DNA from: Ridgeia piscesae
Taxonomy: Eukaryota; Annelida; Polychaeta; Sabellida; Siboglinidae
Assembly: GCA_025642075.2 (NCBI GenBank)
Contig: JAODUO010000970.1
Coordinates: forward strand, 252,001 to 316,000
Reading direction: 5' to 3'
DNA: 64,000 bases
Part shown: in pieces, positions 58,300 through 64,000 of the stretch
Layout of the letters: each line of letters begins with the position of its first letter
Numbering within the stretch: the stretch's first letter is position 1
Position numbers and translations under genes: made by a program
The notes under the pieces: model-generated
What the model was told of the DNA's origin: nothing
The model's input: only the letters and a program-made list of their open reading frames with translations
Databases searched by the model: none

Positions 58300-59300
58300 G
58301 TAATTTCTACTTTCGCTCCCTCCCAGTCTATCACAGTTGTGTCTGTTCGCATAGTCTATTATCGCCGATTTGTATTCTACGTTTGTCAAACATGTTCGTG
58401 TCTCCCGAGTGAAACGTATAGTTGTCATGATTTAAACTTGTTTTCTTTTTTCATGTAGTCTAGGATTTTGGGCACACATAATCGATTTTCGCGTTTTGCT
58501 TTCCACTTTATCGTTTGGATACACTCGTAGTTGTTTGAGGTTTCTGTGTGGTCTGACAGCTGATGCTATCATGATGTCTTAGAATACGCTGTGCCGGTTC
58601 AGTCACACCTTGGAAATATGTTAGCGTAACCAAACGTCTGGACTTCTCCTTGTTCTTATCCTTAATATTTCTTCTTTGGGTTTGCTGCTATTCCCTGATT
58701 TTTCTTATAGTTCACTTAGGGTAACCACACTCCTGTAGAGCCTTTATGATGTGTTCTTGCATCTGTCTTGTAGTATTTTAAGACCCCCATATTCTTGCGT
58801 AGCGGGTGGTGTAAACTAATATTCAGATACTGGTCCATGTGTATCTTATTTCGATACGCGAGGAGTTGTATCGTTTCACCCACCCCGTGCCATTAATGTG
58901 TCAAGGAATGACAGTGACCCATCAATCTTTTTATACATGCACTTGATATTGCCTGTAGTATCAATGGTTTCTGGTGAGCTGTCAATTGTTGTTCACACCC
59001 TTTCTTCACTATCTGCGTTACGTCATCCACATAGCTCTTCCATAGTCAGGGCTGACACGTTACTGGAGCTGTGGCGATACATTTTTGTTCCAGGCATTCC
59101 ATCAACAGATTGGCTATCACCGATGACACTAGGCTTCCCATCGTTGTGCCAAACTTCTGTTGGTAAATAGTGCTCCTGAAGCTGAAGTATGCTGTTGCAA
59201 CGACAAACTTCAAGAGCTCCATATTGTCGCCCACCTGTAAATGTGTCCTTAACTTCAATGTTGAGTCCTCCTCCAGTCCTTTCCGGCGATGAGAGAGAAA
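58300..59300 (-). pseudogene. Penelope-like retroelement fragment
   Basis: On the minus strand, reverse-transcriptase motifs of the Penelope class appear: NMELLKFVVATAYFSFRSTI, TTMGSLVSSVIANLLMECLE (59258-59046), then VDDVTQIVKKG with the catalytic VDD (near 59020), and AYRNKIHMDQYLN followed by SLHHPLRKN (58850-58790). The downstream region to about 58450 keeps the connector toward the C-terminal part (ending KILDYMKKEN). Stops and frameshifts are present throughout. No GIY-YIG endonuclease was identified. Confidence 0.75.
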
Positions 59301-59399
59301 TTAAAAGTGTTATAATATTGCTTGAATAATAAACTTCTAACTTAATAAAATATAATAATACGCTCGACAAATCTGAAACAATGTGTTATATAAAGTTAG

Positions 59400-59710
59400 A
59401 TTTATCATCAAACATTATTCTTTCATTCCGAGATGAAACTGCATGCTGACTAAGTAAAGGAGTATTCCTAACATTGTACCTCCCTCTGTGTGCAATTAAT
59501 AAGCAATTGTGTTTTATTGGCATTCATGTGTAATCTACATTCATACATCCAGTAAACAAGGTTATCAACACAGTTTCGAAGTTGTTATATGGCAAAATTA
59601 GCATATATGGTAAACATGAATATAAACATTTGAGTATCGCCCGCATAAAGGTGAATATGACGACCATTAATGACTGAACTCAGTGCAGTTGTATACAGTT
59701 TAAAATAATA
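59400..59710 (-). pseudogene. LINE reverse transcriptase fragment (minus)
   Basis: The minus strand reads VINGRHIHLYAGDTQMFIFM, then CVDNLVYWMYECRLHMNANK and TQLLIN. This is the catalytic YADD region (here YAGD) and the following palm/thumb segment of CR1/L2/Jockey-like elements. The catalytic Asp change and stops show decay. Confidence 0.65.
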
Positions 59711-59959
59711 TAATTACCTAAATTCATACGGAACTATTTTGTTTTGGCCTGGACACACCTATGCGTGTAACTTGTCATCTGTCACTTGCGTGTGTGCATT
59801 GTATCTATATAATACTTCACACAATATTTGTTAGACCTCACTTACTTTATAGGCTGAAAGTTTACCATTTTCTAAAAAACTAAAACTGACCATCTTTTTA
59901 TATGTATAGATTTATAATTAAGACAACCAAACCTGTCATATTGTTCTGATTTGCGCACT

Positions 59960-60185
59960 GGTAGGCACAGAAGCATAAAACTATAACAAAGCTACAGGAA
60001 CTAGCTGATAAAAGTGATAATCACGATCTGAAGATGAACAAGTCAAGGGCGATGATGGAAATCGACACACCAATATAATAAATTATGTCAACATCACTCA
60101 GATAGAGAACGTTGAAAGCTACATCTACCTGGGACAGAGATACAACACCAGAGACAAAAACCAACACAATGAGATTCTGTATATC
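59960..60185 (+). pseudogene. LINE (RTE-like) reverse transcriptase fragment (plus)
   Basis: Reads TKLQELADKSDNHDLKMNKS, then NYVNITQIENVESYIYLGQR and NTRDKNQHNEIL with a frameshift between. This resembles the 'KT...VE.Y.YLG' region of RTE/Craniate-type LINEs. Very short remnant. Confidence 0.6.
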
Positions 60186-60572
60186 ATAACAATATAAAGA
60201 ATTGGGAAGTTATGCCAACTTTATTTTAATTCGATTTGTGTTCCTCAGAAAACGCCCAATTGTCAGCCAGTTCTATTCACCCTTCTCTGTCCATTGGAAA
60301 GATAAGTACAAATCACCTTACCAATATCAACTGTGGGATTCATTGACAGTTGGCAGTCTCCGGAGCATCATTATTCTGTCGCGACCGCTGACAGTAAAAT
60401 ATGTCCTCATTCCAAATATACGCGAATACAATTTTATGATATGATGTCCGTCGGCAATTTGGCTCGCAACGTCGCATGTTTGAGCTTCGTGATTGTATAA
60501 TAACTAATAAACACTGTCACTGTTAGTTACACATCGAAGCATTCACATTGTCATAGTCTTCTGTTTCATACG

Positions 60573-62198
60573 TCAATGAAGATACGCCCTTCCACGATGG
60601 CAATATTCCTCCTCCTCCTCCTCCAGTGTCGTGACGACTCCAAGTGTGGACACCAAGTCCCCAGTATGTGCCGCTGAAGCCGCTGAACATGAACGAGAAC
60701 CAGAAGCAACAAGTATGGCAGCGCCCGCGGCCGCAAGGCCGAAGCTAATACCCACAATGATAAGCACATTCGTCGCAATAGGCATCCCCTTTACTTTCTT
60801 CTTTAGTTCGCAGTTTCTTCCCGTCCACGCTGCTGTGCAGAAACATGTGTACGAAGTTTCGTTCCACTTGCAGGTGCCACCATTGTCGCACGGATTGCTA
60901 CTGCATGGGTCGATAGTGTTACAATTTGATCCAGTCGAATTATCTGGGCAAGAACATATATAAGACCTTTTATTCTCAGTATTCCCAACCAGATGACACG
61001 TTCCTCCTTTACTGCATGGATTACTCGCACATGGCTTAATAATTCCGTAAACTTCCACTTCGCACAGTGATAGCCTGCTACTGTGGGCATCTCCATATCG
61101 GACAGGCTGATATTTATAAGTAATTTCCACAGTACTTCCTACGGCAACCGGAATACACCAGACATGCAGCCAGGCCCAGCGGTAGTGTCTTGCGTGCGCT
61201 GTGCTGTTACGGTCCACACATTTTGTGTATGCTCCACTATGTGACCCAATGACAATATCGCAGTTCGTCAGAAAGGTGGTGTGATAATGTACGCGATTCA
61301 CCATATAAACCTGTGTAACTTCTATCATTTTACCAAGTTCAACCTTCCACCATGGAGAAGTGACATCGCTGGTGGTTGTGACACATTGGTTGTCAATATT
61401 ATTACCATGCCTCATCACATCGTCTCTGCTCCCATCGACAGTATTTGAAGCTGCAACCACCGTTCCGTCTGGTCCCGATACTGTTGCATTCTGTCCTCGT
61501 GCCCAGTTTGTTCCCTCGCAATTTATACCAGGCCAGGTATGTGGGCAAACACACATATAAAAACCAGTCTCTTTCGGCTCGCAACTTCCTCCGTTACCGC
61601 AGGGATTGCTCAAACATGGGGAATCAGAAAACAAACTTCCATAAATCAATATTTCGCATAGTGCAACATACCTTTTGTAATTGGTATGAAATTCACGTTT
61701 CACCACCACAATGTGTCCTGGGGCACCTTTGCAAAAGTAAAATCCGTCCTTACCTCTACGACAATCCTGGTATTCGCCTAAGGTTGTGATGCCAACCCAA
61801 ATGTCCCAATATGAAAACAGATACTGGAATCCGGTACGTTCATAATCAAGTTCATAAGGAACAGGGAATACAGAACCTACTTTTACAATTACCCCTAAAT
61901 GCACCCTCCACCAGGGATCCCACTCGAGTTTGGTGAGGGAGCATTGACCATGCTTTGAAACTATCATCCCGTCAATAGCAAGGGAAGGTCCATACCCCTC
62001 CAGTGCATATATCGTCGATTGGGATGCGTTCTTTCCTTTTGTCCAATTCGTGACGTTTTCTGCGCATGTTTGTCCAGCAGTACCTGGTCTGCATATACAA
62101 ACATCGCGCCAAAGTTCTATTCCTCCATTCAAGCATTCAATCGACTTGCAGCAGCAAATTGACGCAAGCAACGGTATTAAGACCAGCAAGGTGGCCAT
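60573..62198 (-). CDS. EGF/fucolectin-type single-pass membrane protein, gene 3 (541 aa)
   Basis: Intronless and intact on the minus strand, convergent with gene 2. Signal peptide about 1-17 (ATLLVLIPLLASICCC). EGF-like 22-45. FTP/F5-8C domain 50-188, with DPWWRVHLG and LCEILIYG. EGF-like 195-228. Second FTP domain 231-385, with NTVDGSRDDVMRHGNN, SPWWKVELG and LCEVEVYG. Two EGF-like domains, 390-426 and 431-463. Transmembrane helix about 474-499. A shorter tail than genes 1 and 2: it keeps AAHTGDLVSTLG, then a Glu run (EEEEEEY) in place of the KAVRSG motif, and ends YCHRGRAYLH. The second FTP domain shares a nearly identical tract with gene 1 that stands out from the rest. Proposed role as for genes 1 and 2: surface glycan recognition or adhesion (inference). 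Confidence 0.88.
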   Translation of the reverse strand: MATLLVLIPLLASICCCKSIECLNGGIELWRDVCICRPGTAGQTCAENVTNWTKGKNASQSTIYALEGYGPSLAIDGMIVSKHGQCSLTKLEWDPWWRVHLGVIVKVGSVFPVPYELDYERTGFQYLFSYWDIWVGITTLGEYQDCRRGKDGFYFCKGAPGHIVVVKREFHTNYKRYVALCEILIYGSLFSDSPCLSNPCGNGGSCEPKETGFYMCVCPHTWPGINCEGTNWARGQNATVSGPDGTVVAASNTVDGSRDDVMRHGNNIDNQCVTTTSDVTSPWWKVELGKMIEVTQVYMVNRVHYHTTFLTNCDIVIGSHSGAYTKCVDRNSTAHARHYRWAWLHVWCIPVAVGSTVEITYKYQPVRYGDAHSSRLSLCEVEVYGIIKPCASNPCSKGGTCHLVGNTENKRSYICSCPDNSTGSNCNTIDPCSSNPCDNGGTCKWNETSYTCFCTAAWTGRNCELKKKVKGMPIATNVLIIVGISFGLAAAGAAILVASGSRSCSAASAAHTGDLVSTLGVVTTLEEEEEEYCHRGRAYLH

Positions 62199-62495
62199 AC
62201 TATTACTTTTTGTTATGATGACAAGATAATATTACGAAACGCCGGGGACCGTGATTAAAATAATCGATCAGTTCTCCGTTACGTCATCTGGTACACAATG
62301 TGAATTTATGTTCACGACATTATTGATTAATTTCGACGTAAGCGTAACGTAGCAAACCAGACTGCCCATAATGCCCTGTGACCAGATATCAATCTCCAAA
62401 CAGAGGCTATGTTCCGGTTGCGCGCTCGTCTGTAGACAGTGACTTGTCGTGAATATTGCCACCCCAAAAAAACATCGACTTATCACAAATGCCAA
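62199..62495 (-). promoter_or_regulatory. Conserved 5' block of receptor gene 3
   Basis: Read on the minus strand, the core (62450-62331) contains AACCGGAACATAGCCTCTGT, GGGCATTATGGGCAGTCTGG and GCTTACGTCGAAATT. A second patch (about 62290-62230) has GATGACGTAACGGAGAACT and TCACGGTCCCCGGCGTTTC. The upstream edge carries a perfect hairpin, TTATCACAAAT...ATTTGTGATAA, at about 62480-62505. Confidence 0.75.
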
Positions 62496-62710
62496 TTTGT
62501 GATAAATTGACTGCGCTGATGCCGAGTTAAGATAAATAAATAAATAGTAATATATAGGCATGGCGACAAAAACTGATTTCGTATCTGAAGACGGCAAACG
62601 ACGGGCGTCGGACTCGCACCAGTTTGCATACCAGACAAACACATCAGTAGAGGGCGCCACCAAGTCAGACCTTTACCACCTTTCAAGCACATGGATATTG
62701 GACGATCCTG

Positions 62711-62715
<5 letters not shown>

Positions 62716-62752
<37 letters not shown>

Positions 62753-62815
62753 GTGCGTGCGTGTGTGTTTGTGCGTGCGTGCGTGCCTTTGCAGGTGTGT
62801 ATGTGCAGTTGTTGC

Positions 62816-62899
<84 letters not shown>

Positions 62900-62900
62900 T
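62716..62900. repeat. (GT)n and (TA)n compound microsatellite
   Basis: GT/GC-T repeats to about 62810, then TA repeats to 62900. Long frames on both strands here are artefacts. Confidence 0.95.
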
Positions 62901-64000
62901 GTATGAATGCGACCATGGAGCGACAATTGACCGACTATGCAGCGACACTTGGTTATCAAGCGACACGGAATGTGTCGCTCGAAAGTCATTGCTCAATCGT
63001 TCCTAGGTGTCGTCAGATTTTTCAACTCTATGTATACCAACATATTGTGGTATGCTAGGTGAGGTTTTAGTGATAATATGAAAAGTGTTGTATTCGTTAA
63101 ACGGGTGAAATCACCAATATACATTTTTTTCTATTTGACTAAATCCGACTACGCAACGACATCTTACAACGTCAATAACTTCTTCTTTTTTCATATATGT
63201 TCTGTACGAAATTTCGACAGTATAATTATGTGGGATACGGCCGTGTATACTGCATTTGATTTAGCATGAAATACGTGCAAACAACAGTATATATATATAT
63301 ATTTATCCTGTTTATGTGTATCATTTGCACTAGTCATAATCTACCAGTTGGTGGGGCCACCTACTGGAATTTTCCCGCAATCGCTGTGTCAACATGGCCG
63401 GGTCAGCCAAGTATCTGTGTCGGTGGTTTAAAAAATGGATACGAAATACCCATTGATAAAATCCTTGGTCCAAGCTCAAGCATGGATATGTTAACATTCA
63501 TAGCAACATTATTACACAACAAGGTTCATCTTTTGACATACACTAATGCCATTGGTCGATTGGAAGTAAGTGGACGCAATAAATCACAGTCAGCATGATC
63601 TTTCTGACTTTCATTTGTATTTACTAACTTCATTCAAATCACTGACTTCACACGCACAGTTCTTAAGTTGTGATCCACATTGAAATACCAGTTTAGCTGT
63701 GCGTGATATAACCGTTTTTTATTACATAAACAGTGAACACTACCTTACATGAGACATAATTATTATAAACATTAATATGTAATTGTGTTCTAATATCGCC
63801 CACAACTTGAACTCGACGATAACGCCGGGATGCACAACGGCGTCAACGCCTTCGATTATGATTTCTTGTTTTGATTTCATTAAGACATACCCGATGAAAA
63901 TGCACGATAGTTTTGTATTATTGACATTATATCTAAATTAATTGTAGTCCTCTGCAATGTTATGGACTTACACCCTAGCAAATTGTCTTGACTTGATGCT
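62901..64000. other. Unassigned right end, with one ORF of unknown status
   Basis: A 110-codon plus frame at 63266-63598 begins with a signal-like hydrophobic segment (YIYIFILFMCIICTSHN), partly derived from TA repeats, and continues GGATYWNFPAIAVSTWPGQP. I recognise no domain and see no splice or family support. Nothing else is supported. Confidence 0.3.

Noticed and set aside
60566..60778. Minus-strand frame overlapping the end of receptor gene 3
   Set aside because: It is an arginine/leucine-rich shadow of the receptor tail in another frame.
62483..63058. Overlapping 70-170 codon frames near 62.7 kb
   Set aside because: They run through GT and TA microsatellites on both strands.

Overview
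This is eukaryotic DNA from an animal. It has GT-AG introns, long AT, CA/GT and tetranucleotide microsatellites, AATAAA polyadenylation signals, filamin exons, and a dense mixture of transposon families (P-like, Harbinger, TTAA/Kolobok-like, hAT-like, Ty3/gypsy, Penelope, CR1/L2/Rex1/RTE-like LINEs, a tRNA-derived SINE). EGF plus fucolectin-type membrane proteins and this repeat mix suggest a marine invertebrate, such as a mollusc, another lophotrochozoan or a cephalochordate. The sequence alone does not fix the species.

Layout. 1-2.6 kb: the last two coding exons of a filamin-like actin crosslinker, with a SINE upstream and a minisatellite in the last intron. 5.6-7.1 kb: a broken member of a lectin-like receptor family in which the signal-peptide codons and one lectin segment have each been amplified in tandem. 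7.1-16.6 kb: CTATAG-rich arrays, fragments of an unidentified minus-strand gene, hAT-like repeats, and a long-TIR element split by a LINE. 16.7-19 kb: intact receptor gene 1. 19-23.7 kb: LINE remains, microsatellites and a degenerate tandem repeat. 23.7-31.9 kb: an 8.18-kb transposon with an exact 8-bp target duplication and long TIRs, carrying a P-element-like transposase and a convergent PIF1-like helicase. 32.2-37.3 kb: a TTAA-flanked, Kolobok-like element with a P2X7-ballast-like reading frame. 36.4-50.2 kb: a nearly identical tandem duplication, whose second copy lacks 1827 bp. 48.6-53.1 kb: a decayed Harbinger element (MYB/SANT gene plus HARBI1-like nuclease). 54.3-56.8 kb: intact receptor gene 2. 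58.3-60.2 kb: Penelope and LINE fragments. 60.6-62.5 kb: intact receptor gene 3 on the minus strand. The right end is microsatellite and unassigned sequence.

The host content is therefore a filamin 3' end and a local family of intronless type I membrane proteins (signal peptide, EGF, fucolectin-type, EGF, fucolectin-type, one or two EGF, transmembrane helix, short tail). There are three intact members, one amplified pseudogene and one truncated remnant. The intact genes share about 300 bp of upstream sequence, and at least two share a 3' UTR, so they appear to be whole-unit duplicates including regulation. Most of the rest is mobile DNA. The strongest candidate for something new is the P-like transposon that also carries a PIF1-family helicase and whose long terminal repeats both encode the same N-terminal exon.
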